This document shows positions 1 to 6,618 of a DNA stretch of 16,140 nt, in pieces (position 1 is the stretch's first letter; each line of letters begins with the position of its first letter). Source of the stretch: UBA7803 sp041608775. Its GTDB lineage: Bacteria > Pseudomonadota > Gammaproteobacteria > Pseudomonadales > Azotimanducaceae. Under the pieces are notes generated by a model. The model saw only the letters and a list, made by a program, of their open reading frames with translations. It was not told the DNA's origin and searched no databases. A program made the position numbers and the translations under genes. The stretch lies in contig JBFISC010000057.1 of assembly GCA_041608775.1 (NCBI GenBank), positions 1 to 16,140 on the forward strand, in the 5' to 3' direction.

Positions 1-492
1 CGGGCGGCGCCGCGGCGCCGACGCACGGATGCCACCAGAGGCATGGCTCCACGCGTCGTGGCAGCCCCGCCGAGCATCGCCGTGCTCCCGCTCGCGCGCG
101 CGACCATGACGGCAGCGGAAGCCACGCTCTCAGAGAGCCTCAGGGAAGATCTGATCAACGGCCTGTCCATGGTGGACGGCTTTCAGGTTGCCTCCCGTAC
201 CTCAGGGTCGAGCCATCGGGATTCCGCCGCGAGCGCCGAAGAGATCGCCCGGCAGCTGGGCGTGCGCTATCTGCTCGAGGGCAGCCTTCGCTGCGCCGAC
301 GATCGGGTGCGCGTCTATCTGCAGCTCATCGACGTCTATGCCAGCGGGTTCTCCGTCTGGGCAGATCATTTCACCCGCACGATGGAGGACCTGTTCGCGC
401 TGCAGGACGACATCGTTCGCCGGGTCATCGATGCCCTGAGCGCGCTGCTGCGACCCACCCTGCCTGGGGAGTTCGACCTCAGGCCTCGCTGA
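1..492 (+). CDS. TolB-like (FlgO/cyclase-associated) domain protein, 3' part
   Basis: The reading frame is open from the left edge, so the protein probably begins upstream; the ATG at 43 is only an internal candidate start. The visible part is a TolB N-terminal-like domain of the kind that follows a winged-helix or adenylate-cyclase domain in many proteobacterial regulators. Diagnostic stretches are SIAVLPL, then LSESLREDLINGLSMVDGF, EIARQLGVRYLLEGSLR, VRVYLQLIDV and the ending FALQDDIVRRVIDAL. In usual family members this domain is followed by several hundred residues of TPR repeats. Here the protein stops about 20 residues after the domain, so it is a short form or has lost its C-terminus. 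The Arg/Ala/Pro-rich segment at the left edge looks like an interdomain linker. Its role is probably signal sensing or scaffolding; a transcription-regulator identity depends on sequence outside the window. Confidence 0.7.
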   Translation, partial: RAAPRRRRTDATRGMAPRVVAAPPSIAVLPLARATMTAAEATLSESLREDLINGLSMVDGFQVASRTSGSSHRDSAASAEEIARQLGVRYLLEGSLRCADDRVRVYLQLIDVYASGFSVWADHFTRTMEDLFALQDDIVRRVIDALSALLRPTLPGEFDLRPR

Positions 493-503
493 GCCCGGCT
501 GGT

Positions 504-1349
504 CTAGTCGTCCTGCCGACGGTCGGGGTCCACCACGGTCACAGGAAACGGTTTCGTCGCCTCGCCGGCGTACAGCGACCGGTGGGGGAACGGAATCTCG
601 ATGTCGGCGGCGTCGAAGGCTGCCTTGATCTCGGCGGTGATGGAGTTGCGCAGCGGCAGGAAGTTCTCCCGTGCCGCCCACACCGAGAACTGGATGTTGA
701 GGGCGGAGTCGCCGAAGCCGAGGAAAATGAAGAGCGGCGGCGGCTCATCCAGGCACAGGCGGTTGCGGTCCGCCACCTCGAGGAGCACTTCGCGCACGCG
801 ATCGACGTCCTCCTTGTAGGCCACGCCCAGAGCCAGGTCCAGGCGTCGGATGGGATAGCGGGTCAGGGTGGTCACTTCGGACTTGATCAGCGTTTCGTTG
901 GGAATCCTGACGAAGAGGTTGTCGAAGGTGCGCAGCTTCACGCTCAGCGCGTCGATGGACAGCACCTCGCCGGTGGTGGTGCCGACCCGGATGATGTCGC
1001 CCACCTCGAACGGCCGCTCGCCGATCAGGAACAGACCGCTGATCAGATTCGAGGCAGACGTCTGAGAAGCAAACCCGATGGCCACCGTGAGGACCCCGGC
1101 GGCCCCCATCAGCACGCCGAGGCTGAAGCCGAGCTCACGCAGCGCGGACGCCAGGAACAGAGCCAGCACGCCGTAGAAGACCAGCCGCCGCATGAGCTGG
1201 GAGTGGTGCGCGGAGAAGCGATCCTCGGCAAAGCGGGTGACCAGCCGCGAGCAGAGCGGCGCCAGCACCACGCCCAGGGCGAACAGGAACGCCGCGCGCA
1301 TGACCATCGCAAACGTGTCGTTGGCCAGTACTTCCAGCACCCCGCTCAT
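504..1349 (-). CDS. MscS-family small-conductance mechanosensitive channel
   Basis: This 281-residue inner-membrane protein is close in length to E. coli MscS (286). Channels of this family open under membrane tension and release solutes during hypo-osmotic shock. Three hydrophobic segments are visible near residues 12-35, 50-70 and 75-105. The third has the Gly/Ala-rich pore-lining pattern (GAAGVLTVAIGFASQTSASN) and leads into LISGLFLIGERPFEVGD, the start of the cytoplasmic beta domain. The rest matches the MscS beta and alpha/beta domains (VRIPNETLIKSEVTTLTRY; C-terminal AFDAADIEIPFPHRSL). The start codon overlaps the stop of the DUF432 gene in an ATGA, so translation is probably coupled. 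The stop lies 11 bp from the stop of the convergent TolB-like gene, with no terminator hairpin visible between them. I assign the family with high confidence, not the specific paralogue (mscS versus ynaI or ybdG type). Confidence 0.93.
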   Translation of the reverse strand: MSGVLEVLANDTFAMVMRAAFLFALGVVLAPLCSRLVTRFAEDRFSAHHSQLMRRLVFYGVLALFLASALRELGFSLGVLMGAAGVLTVAIGFASQTSASNLISGLFLIGERPFEVGDIIRVGTTTGEVLSIDALSVKLRTFDNLFVRIPNETLIKSEVTTLTRYPIRRLDLALGVAYKEDVDRVREVLLEVADRNRLCLDEPPPLFIFLGFGDSALNIQFSVWAARENFLPLRNSITAEIKAAFDAADIEIPFPHRSLYAGEATKPFPVTVVDPDRRQDD

Positions 1350-2149
1350 GGACGGTCTCCGAACAGCTCGCTGAACGCGCGCACCAGGCCGCCGGACGTG
1401 CGCGGCTCCCGCGGTCCGGACAGCCGCTCGGTCGCGCCGGCGAATTCGGGCGCATCCTCTTCCACATCCAGGGCCGCCAGATCGGAGTCACCGCCGCGGG
1501 TCAGCGACAGCGGCTCGGTCCACAGACCGCCATCCGCGGCGCCGTAGACGGAGAGCATCTGCACCGGCAGGCTCAACCGGTCCAGGGGCAGCGGCGTGTC
1601 CGCCTCGTTCCTCACCTGAAACGGGGTCACCGCCCGATGCGCCCGGCGCGGCAGCTCGGCACGCAGGTGGCGGGCCCGGGTACGGCCCGAATAGCACAGC
1701 TCACCTTCGCGGGTGGTCGACCCGAACCAGGTGTCGGACAGGGGCAACGACGGGATCTCGCGCAGCAGCCGGTCACCGGCGCCGACGCGGACGGCCACCA
1801 CCACCGGCGTGGAGACGTACAGCGTGATTGCCTCGCCCTGGGGCAGAAACACGGGCTGCCGCGGACGGATCACCACCGGTCGGTCCAGCAGGCAGGGGAC
1901 CAGCGTCAGGCGTGGGTCCGGGTCGGCGACCATGAAGCGATCGGCGCCATCGTCGTCGATGCTGCCGACGGCCACGGCCAGCTCTGCTTCGGCAGGCGCG
2001 TCGGCCTCGTCGTCGTCATGGCGATGCAGCAGCCGCCACTCGCCCGGCGCGTGATGGATGTCGAGCGCAAGCGGGCCGAGCCGGCAGGTCAGGATACGGT
2101 CGGTCGGCACCTCCAGCGGCGCCCACCAATGTTCTGGTCGCTCCGACAT
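1346..2149 (-). CDS. DUF432-type protein
   Basis: This 267-residue protein is predicted soluble, with no signal peptide or membrane segment. It resembles the DUF432 family, first named from archaea, through the stretch LSDTWFGSTTREGELCYSG (about residues 137-155) and through the pattern of VVIRPRQPVFLPQGEAITLYVSTPV, then RAVTPFQVRNEADTPLPLDRLSLPV and LWTEPLSLTR. The biochemical function of the family is unknown to me. It overlaps mscS by 4 bp (ATGA) and lies 46 bp after the Nudix gene. I recall DUF432 proteins occurring beside MscS genes, so an accessory role for the channel is a reasonable guess but is inferred from context only. The ATG start has an AGGA nine bases upstream. The acidic stretch HDDDEADAPAEAE near residues 44-56 and the charged C-terminus are probably flexible. 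Confidence 0.72.
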   Translation of the reverse strand: MSERPEHWWAPLEVPTDRILTCRLGPLALDIHHAPGEWRLLHRHDDDEADAPAEAELAVAVGSIDDDGADRFMVADPDPRLTLVPCLLDRPVVIRPRQPVFLPQGEAITLYVSTPVVVAVRVGAGDRLLREIPSLPLSDTWFGSTTREGELCYSGRTRARHLRAELPRRAHRAVTPFQVRNEADTPLPLDRLSLPVQMLSVYGAADGGLWTEPLSLTRGGDSDLAALDVEEDAPEFAGATERLSGPREPRTSGGLVRAFSELFGDRP

Positions 2150-2195
2150 GAGCGCGCATCCTGCGCAATCGCCGCGGCGTAGGCAAGCGCCACGA

Positions 2196-2657
2196 TCAGT
2201 GATCGTTCAGCGATGCCAGCAGCAGATCCACGAGCCGCTGCTGGTTCTTGTGCAGGAGGCCGCGGGCGTCGTCGAGACTGACCCAGGCTGCCCGGTCGAC
2301 CTCCGGAAAGCGCCGGGTGCGCCCGGAGCGGGGCGGCCACTCCAGCTCGAACTCGTTGCTGCGCAGCTGCTCCGGGTCCGGCGCCGCGGACTCTACCGCG
2401 AACGCGTGAATGGTCTTGCCATACATGCTGATCGGCGCGAGCGCGACGAACTCCCCGGTGACGGTCTGGCCGGTCTCTTCCCGGAATTCCCGAAGGGCGG
2501 CATCCAGGGCCGGCTCGTCGCCGAACTCGCCCTTGGGAACGGACCATGCGTGGGCGTTTTTGTTTTTCCAGAAGGGCCCGCCGGGATGAACGAGGAACAG
2601 CTCGACCGCGCCGCGGTCGCGCCGGTAGACCAGCAGGCCGGCGCTCTGCCGCGTCAC
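2196..2657 (-). CDS. Nudix hydrolase (COG4119-like)
   Basis: A 153-residue Nudix protein, expected to hydrolyse a nucleoside diphosphate linked to another moiety; the substrate is not predictable. I chose the GTG at 2657 because it overlaps the TGA of the upstream dehydrogenase (GTGA) and because the protein then begins with the family-typical SAGLLVYRR near residue 5. The open frame extends further upstream, but only as an out-of-frame shadow of the dehydrogenase. The Nudix box is at residues 43-64, with R56, E57, E60 and E61 as the metal-binding core. It has one residue fewer than the canonical GX5EX7REUXEEXGU (only four residues between G43 and E48) and ends in Gln rather than a hydrophobic residue. 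FLVHPGGPFWKNKNAHAWSVPKGEF is typical of COG4119 proteins. Translation is probably coupled to the dehydrogenase. Confidence 0.85.
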   Translation of the reverse strand: MTRQSAGLLVYRRDRGAVELFLVHPGGPFWKNKNAHAWSVPKGEFGDEPALDAALREFREETGQTVTGEFVALAPISMYGKTIHAFAVESAAPDPEQLRSNEFELEWPPRSGRTRRFPEVDRAAWVSLDDARGLLHKNQQRLVDLLLASLNDH

Positions 2658-4636
2658 GGCAGCGCGAACGCCACCAGGTAGTCGCCGCGGGTGGTCCCCG
2701 CAGCGCCGTGGCCGCCGGCGGCGATCACCACGTACTGACGGCCGCCGAGGCGATAGCTCATCGGCGTCGCCTGGCCGCCGGCCGGCAGGCGGCCGCGCCA
2801 CAGCTCGGCGCCGGTCTCCACGTCGAACGCGCGGAGAAAATTGTCCGTGGTGGCACCGATGAACACCAGGCCACCGGCCGTGACGATGGAACCGCCGATG
2901 TTCGGCACGCCCTGAATGTGCCAGATCGGCCAGGGCGCGAGATCCCGGGTGGTGCCGAGGGGCACCTGCCACTGGATTGCACCGGTGGCCAGATTCATCG
3001 CCACCAGGGTTCCCCAGGGCGGGGCCGTGCACGGGATCCCGAGGGGCGACGTGATGAGCTCCCGGCGCATGCCGTAAGGCGTGCCGGCCTGCCGGGCAAA
3101 CTCGGAGTCCGGATAGGTACCGGACTCGTAGAGCTGCACGACCTGCTCCCGCTCGATGAGCTGCACGACGAACGGCAGGTTGTTGACGTTGGCGATCACC
3201 AGCTGTCGGTCCGGATCGACGGAGACGCTGCCCCAGTTCACGCCTCCCGTGTAGCTCGGCCAGAGAATCGTGCCCTCGAGGCTCGGCGGGGTGAAGATGC
3301 CTTCCGAGCGGAACCCGTCGAGCAGCGCCTCGCAGCGGCCGCGGTCCCAGAACGTGAACCCCCAGGCATCCTCACCGGAGAGAGGGCCATGATCAACCAG
3401 CGGCGGCAGCGCGGAGAACGGCTGGGTCGGTGACAGCACTTCCCCGGCCACCCCGCCCTGAGGCACCGGCCGCTCGGTGACCTCGAACAGCGGCTGGCCG
3501 GTCTCGCGGTGAAACACGAACAGCATTCCGGTCTTGGTGCCCTGCACCACCGCCGGGATGTCGGCGCCGTCGCGCCGCAGGGTCAGCAGCACCGGCTGCG
3601 CGGGCACGTCGTAGTCCCAGACGTCGTGATGCACCAGCTGCTGCGACCACACCACCTCGCCGCTGGCCGCGTTCAGGGCAACCAGGGAGTTGGCGTAACG
3701 GTTGTCGCCGGGACGCTCGCCGCCGTAGAAATCCGGGCTGGCGGAACCCACGGGCACGAACACGAGGCCGCGCGCCACGTCCACCGACAGCACCGACCAC
3801 GCGTTGGCGGCTCCGGTGGCCCGGGCCGCGGCCTGCGACCACTCCGCATACACCGGGTTGTCCGGCGTGCGGGGAATGGGATCCCAGAGCCAGGCCAGCG
3901 CGCCGGTGCGGGCATCGAACGCCCGGACGATGCCGAGCTCGACGTCGACGGCGCGGTTGTCGCCGATGGCCGATCCGGTGATGACCAGGTCGCCCCAGAT
4001 CGCCGGCGGCGATGTAACCAGGTAATCGCCCGGGTCCCGCGGCCGGGTCGCCTCGTTCAGGTCGACGGCGCCGTCCCGGCCGAAGCCGGCGCATGGGCTG
4101 CCGGTGGCGGCATCCAACGCGATCAGGCGCGCATCCAGGGTGCCGAAGAAAATGCGCAGGCTGCAGGCCGAGCCCCGCGGCGCCCGGGCATCGCGCCAGG
4201 CGCTGACGCCGCGGGAGGTGTTCTCGGAGTAGTGCCGGTCCTTCGGCAGCCCGGCGTCGTAGCGCCACAGCCGCTCACCGGTGGCCGCGTTCACCGCGTG
4301 CACCTGGGCATACGGCGTGCTCAGGTAGAGCACCCCGTCGAGGAGGATGGGCGTCGCCTCGAACGCCATCCGTTCCCGGCTGGGAAAACCTTCGCCCAGA
4401 TCGCCGGTGCGGTAGGTCCAGACCGTGGCCAGCTCAGCGACGTTGGCGGGCGTGATCTGATCGACCTCGGCAAAGCGGCTGCCGCCGGGGTCGTTGCCCC
4501 AGGCGGGCCATTGGGTGTCCCCGGGGATCGGCGCCGCCCCTGCGCCAGCGCCCTCAGCGACGGTGACCGCCGACACGAGGCCGCCGATCAGGACCAGCCG
4601 CATGGCCCGCACCGCCACCGAGCGATAGGTCTTCAT
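2654..4636 (-). CDS. PQQ-dependent dehydrogenase, glucose dehydrogenase type, periplasmic
   Basis: A 660-residue quinoprotein of the eight-bladed propeller family that includes membrane glucose dehydrogenase (Gcd). Such enzymes oxidise sugars or alcohols in the periplasm with pyrroloquinoline quinone and pass electrons to the quinone pool. It begins with a signal peptide (basic start, hydrophobic core, Ala-rich end near residue 36) and lacks the five membrane helices at the N-terminus of E. coli Gcd. Propeller repeats of the form LxALDAATG/GExxW recur along the chain. HHDVWDYDVPAQP (336-348) holds the expected catalytic Asp, and GTKTG with K368 and the TDNFLRAFD segment near 597-605 match PQQ-pocket regions. 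No CxxCH heme motif is present. The ATG at 4636 has GGAG six bases upstream; an earlier in-frame ATG at 4672 falls inside a -10-like box and is unlikely. The substrate is not decided by the sequence. The stop overlaps the Nudix start. Confidence 0.88.
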   Translation of the reverse strand: MKTYRSVAVRAMRLVLIGGLVSAVTVAEGAGAGAAPIPGDTQWPAWGNDPGGSRFAEVDQITPANVAELATVWTYRTGDLGEGFPSRERMAFEATPILLDGVLYLSTPYAQVHAVNAATGERLWRYDAGLPKDRHYSENTSRGVSAWRDARAPRGSACSLRIFFGTLDARLIALDAATGSPCAGFGRDGAVDLNEATRPRDPGDYLVTSPPAIWGDLVITGSAIGDNRAVDVELGIVRAFDARTGALAWLWDPIPRTPDNPVYAEWSQAAARATGAANAWSVLSVDVARGLVFVPVGSASPDFYGGERPGDNRYANSLVALNAASGEVVWSQQLVHHDVWDYDVPAQPVLLTLRRDGADIPAVVQGTKTGMLFVFHRETGQPLFEVTERPVPQGGVAGEVLSPTQPFSALPPLVDHGPLSGEDAWGFTFWDRGRCEALLDGFRSEGIFTPPSLEGTILWPSYTGGVNWGSVSVDPDRQLVIANVNNLPFVVQLIEREQVVQLYESGTYPDSEFARQAGTPYGMRRELITSPLGIPCTAPPWGTLVAMNLATGAIQWQVPLGTTRDLAPWPIWHIQGVPNIGGSIVTAGGLVFIGATTDNFLRAFDVETGAELWRGRLPAGGQATPMSYRLGGRQYVVIAAGGHGAAGTTRGDYLVAFALP

Positions 4637-4667
4637 GTCCAGCTCCGGGCGCCGCTTCGACGGCCCG

Positions 4668-4673
4668 ATCATA
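4668..4673 (-). promoter_or_regulatory. Possible -10 element for the quinoprotein gene
   Basis: The minus strand reads TATGAT here, five of six bases of the sigma-70 -10 consensus, 31 bases before the start codon at 4636. I found no convincing -35 at 16-18 bp spacing, so this is a weak promoter call. It would give a leader of about 25 nt. Confidence 0.35.
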
Positions 4674-4743
4674 CGCGAGCCGGACCGGATCGCGCGCGAA
4701 CCGGGCTCGATCGCGGCAGCGACCCACGCCCCTCTCTGCCGTC

Positions 4744-5292
4744 TCAGCGGGTCGCGGCGGATGCGAGGTCAGCCAGACTCCCGGCCTCGAGGATCTCGAT
4801 CCAGTAGCCGTCCGGATCGCGGATGAAGGCCAGGCCCTTCATCTTTCCCTCGTCGGGACGCTTTACGAACTCCACGCCCAGCTCATCGAAGCGCCGGCAG
4901 GCTGCCGCGACGTCCGGCACCGACAGGCCAATGTGACCGAATCCCTGAGGCGCCCGGTTGCCGTCGTGATAGCCGGCGAACTCGGCGTCGCGCTCGGTAC
5001 CCCAGTTGTGGGTGAGCTCGATCAACGCCCGCTGGCGGAAGGTAAACGCCGTGCGCGCCCGCGGTTCGTCCGGCAACTGCCCATCCCCGGCCCGCAGATA
5101 GCCGACGAAGTACAGCGAGAACGCCATCTCCGGAAAGTCCAGGCGCTTGAACAGGGTCATGCCCAGCACGTCGCGATAGAACGCCAGCGAACGCGCCGGG
5201 TCCCGGATCCGCAGCATCGTCTGGTTCATGACGAAGTCGCCCGTCTCCGGGACGTTGGGATCGACGCCCTCGAGCGTCTCGTCGGAACTCAT
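4744..5292 (-). CDS. gloA: Lactoylglutathione lyase (glyoxalase I)
   Basis: A 182-residue cytoplasmic enzyme that isomerises the hemithioacetal of methylglyoxal and glutathione to S-lactoylglutathione. The four metal ligands of the family are all in place: Q24 (MNQTMLRIRD), E92 (IELTHNWGTE), H120 (GFGHIGLSVPD) and E166 (DGYWIEILE). FYRDVLGMTL and FIRDPDGYWIEI are standard glyoxalase signatures. The length and the N-terminal extension fit the longer form seen in eukaryotes and many Proteobacteria, often zinc-dependent, rather than the 135-residue E. coli form. The start ATG has a G-rich run just upstream. The gene follows the coiled-coil gene by 18 bp and probably shares its transcript. A 107-bp gap separates it from the quinoprotein gene. 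Confidence 0.95.
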   Translation of the reverse strand: MSSDETLEGVDPNVPETGDFVMNQTMLRIRDPARSLAFYRDVLGMTLFKRLDFPEMAFSLYFVGYLRAGDGQLPDEPRARTAFTFRQRALIELTHNWGTERDAEFAGYHDGNRAPQGFGHIGLSVPDVAAACRRFDELGVEFVKRPDEGKMKGLAFIRDPDGYWIEILEAGSLADLASAATR

Positions 5293-5310
5293 GGAACCCC
5301 CCGGTTGCCG

Positions 5311-5601
5311 CTACTTGTTGAAACGCCGAATGGCGCTCTCCCACGCCCGGCTCATCTCTCCCAGGGCGGCCTCGGCGCCCTTGCGCATCTCGTCCCAGGC
5401 CGCCTCGCCGGCGTCCTGCATCTCTTTCAGCTGGGTGCGGGCGCGCTCGCGCTGCTCGGCCATGTCCTTCAGGGCTTTCTCGTACTGCAGCCTGGCGTCG
5501 GCCTGGGCTTCCCGGGCTTTGGCTTCGAGCCTGGTGATCTCGGCGTTCCACTCGTCCAGGCGCGCTTTCAGTTTTGTTACGTAGGCGTCTCGTTCGCTCA
5601 T
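5311..5601 (-). CDS. Small coiled-coil protein, Sll1863-type stress family
   Basis: A 96-residue, highly charged, Lys/Glu/Ala-rich protein that is almost entirely helical and has no Cys, signal peptide or membrane segment. A start at 5601 is supported by GGAGG five bases upstream; the frame stays open further upstream, but that part reads as non-coding. MSERDAYVTKLKARLDEWNA and the following heptad-like LEAKAREAQADARLQYEKAL are very like proteobacterial proteins annotated as coiled-coil or sll1863-family stress-response proteins. The exact role is unknown. The two Trp-containing segments near the C-terminus (EAAWDEMRKG, RAWESAIRRF) repeat a W-xx-M/I pattern that could form an amphipathic helix. 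It lies 18 bp upstream of gloA on the same strand. Confidence 0.75.
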   Translation of the reverse strand: MSERDAYVTKLKARLDEWNAEITRLEAKAREAQADARLQYEKALKDMAEQRERARTQLKEMQDAGEAAWDEMRKGAEAALGEMSRAWESAIRRFNK

Positions 5602-5734
5602 GTCGTCCTCCTTACTGGCTCGCTTGGGATTATCGCATCCCCGGGGCGCCGGCAGCCGAGCCACGCCGGCGAGGATGGATGGCAGTCCGCGGCGGCGACC
5701 ACGACGGTAACCGCCAGCCGCCGCAGGCGACGGG

Positions 5735-6550
5735 TCACGGACCCGCAGGATGCTCCGTCGCCGGACCGTAGACCCAGCGCTTCCAGCCGCTGCGCTGGAA
5801 CGGTCGCCAGTCCGCCTCGTGCTGGGCAAGCCGATCCGCCAGCAGGTACAGGGTGCTGGCGTTGAAGCCCAGGCCGACGTGGCTGCCGTAAACCTCCACG
5901 TTCTCGGCGATGGGCGACGGCGCCTGACGGGCAAACTGCCAGGGGACAATGCCGTCGCCGCGGGAATAGACAGCGCTGGCCGGGACATCGGGCAGCGGGT
6001 CGCTCGCCAGCACCCGCAGCCGGCGAGCCTCTTCGGGCCCGATGGCCCCGTCCCCGAGACGGCCGATCACCCGCTGGGCCCGGGAACGGTCCGGCGTGCC
6101 GCCGATGGGGCTGCCGAGGGTAATCACCTGACGGACCCATTCCGGATACTGGTGCGCCAGCAGCCGGGCGTACACGCCGCCCAGGCTCCAGCCCACCAGG
6201 CTGACCCGGCGCCCGCCGCCGGCCCGCCAAACCTGCCGCAGCCGCTCACCGAGACGGGCCTGCAGATCCGGCATCGCGGGGCCGAGATTGCGCCCCAGGG
6301 TCCAGCCGCTGGTGGCATGTCCCTGAGCGGTCAGATAGCCGCGTATCACGGTTGTGGAGCCGTCGCTGGCCCCGAAGCCCGGCATGACCAGCACGGGATG
6401 GCCATCGCCCCGCGGCGCCAGCGCCAGATAGGGCGCGGCCGGCGCCAGGGAGGCCATCTCCATCAGCGCGCGCGGGCCTTCGGTGAGGGCCAGACGTCGA
6501 TCCCGGGTTACCGGCTGCTGCTGTCGGCCGGCACGGGCGGTCTCGGTCAT
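5735..6550 (-). CDS. Alpha/beta hydrolase, lipase/esterase type
   Basis: A 271-residue serine hydrolase. The nucleophile elbow is GWSLGG with S122 (residues 120-125). The probable acid is D199 in YSRGDGIVPW, and the probable base is H224 in YGSHVGLGFN. HPVLVMPGFGASDGST (51-66) forms the oxyanion-hole strand and loop. The order matches esterase/lipase-family proteins related to PGAP1-like acyl hydrolases; the substrate is unknown. There is no clear signal peptide, so it is probably cytoplasmic. I chose ATG 6550. Upstream ATGs at 6595 and 6613 would place the start inside the promoter and operator described for 6578-6618. The ribosome-binding site is weak. The gene is probably expressed from that promoter rather than from the upstream gene. 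A 133-bp gap with no recognisable terminator follows before the coiled-coil gene. Confidence 0.85.
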   Translation of the reverse strand: MTETARAGRQQQPVTRDRRLALTEGPRALMEMASLAPAAPYLALAPRGDGHPVLVMPGFGASDGSTTVIRGYLTAQGHATSGWTLGRNLGPAMPDLQARLGERLRQVWRAGGGRRVSLVGWSLGGVYARLLAHQYPEWVRQVITLGSPIGGTPDRSRAQRVIGRLGDGAIGPEEARRLRVLASDPLPDVPASAVYSRGDGIVPWQFARQAPSPIAENVEVYGSHVGLGFNASTLYLLADRLAQHEADWRPFQRSGWKRWVYGPATEHPAGP

Positions 6551-6577
6551 ACGGGCAATCTCGCTGTCTGTGATTGA

Positions 6578-6596
6578 TATGTTGCATAGCAACATA
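6578..6596 (-). promoter_or_regulatory. Perfect 19-bp palindrome, probable repressor operator
   Basis: The plus strand reads TATGTTGC-ATA-GCAACATA, two perfect 8-base arms around three bases. On the minus strand it begins exactly at the -10 hexamer of the hydrolase promoter and runs through the expected transcription start. This is where a TetR- or other HTH-family dimer would block RNA polymerase. No regulator gene is visible nearby. Confidence 0.6.
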
Positions 6597-6618
6597 GGGC
6601 CTCGCGGCCACAAGTCAA
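6591..6618 (-). promoter_or_regulatory. Sigma-70-like promoter of the alpha/beta hydrolase gene
   Basis: On the minus strand TTGACT (6618-6613) is followed after 16 bp by TATGTT (6596-6591). These match five and four bases of the -35 and -10 consensus, with acceptable spacing. The -35 covers the TGA stop of the preceding gene. Transcription would start near 6584, giving a leader of about 34 nt before ATG 6550. Confidence 0.55.

Noticed and set aside
5..20. 16-bp palindrome CGGCGCCGCGGCGCCG at the left edge
   Set aside because: It lies in an Arg/Ala/Pro-coding linker of low complexity; a GC-only palindrome in such a stretch needs no regulatory explanation.
582..1547. A 321-codon plus-strand open frame opposite mscS
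   Set aside because: It crosses the mscS/DUF432 boundary and has no protein-like pattern, while both minus-strand genes are well supported.
3509..4807. A 432-codon plus-strand open frame opposite the quinoprotein gene
   Set aside because: A shadow frame of the dehydrogenase with no recognisable motif.
5647..5671. Inverted repeat CGCCGGC/GCCGGCG after the hydrolase gene, considered as a terminator
   Set aside because: The loop is 11 bases and no T-run follows in the direction of transcription; such GC-only repeats are expected here by chance.
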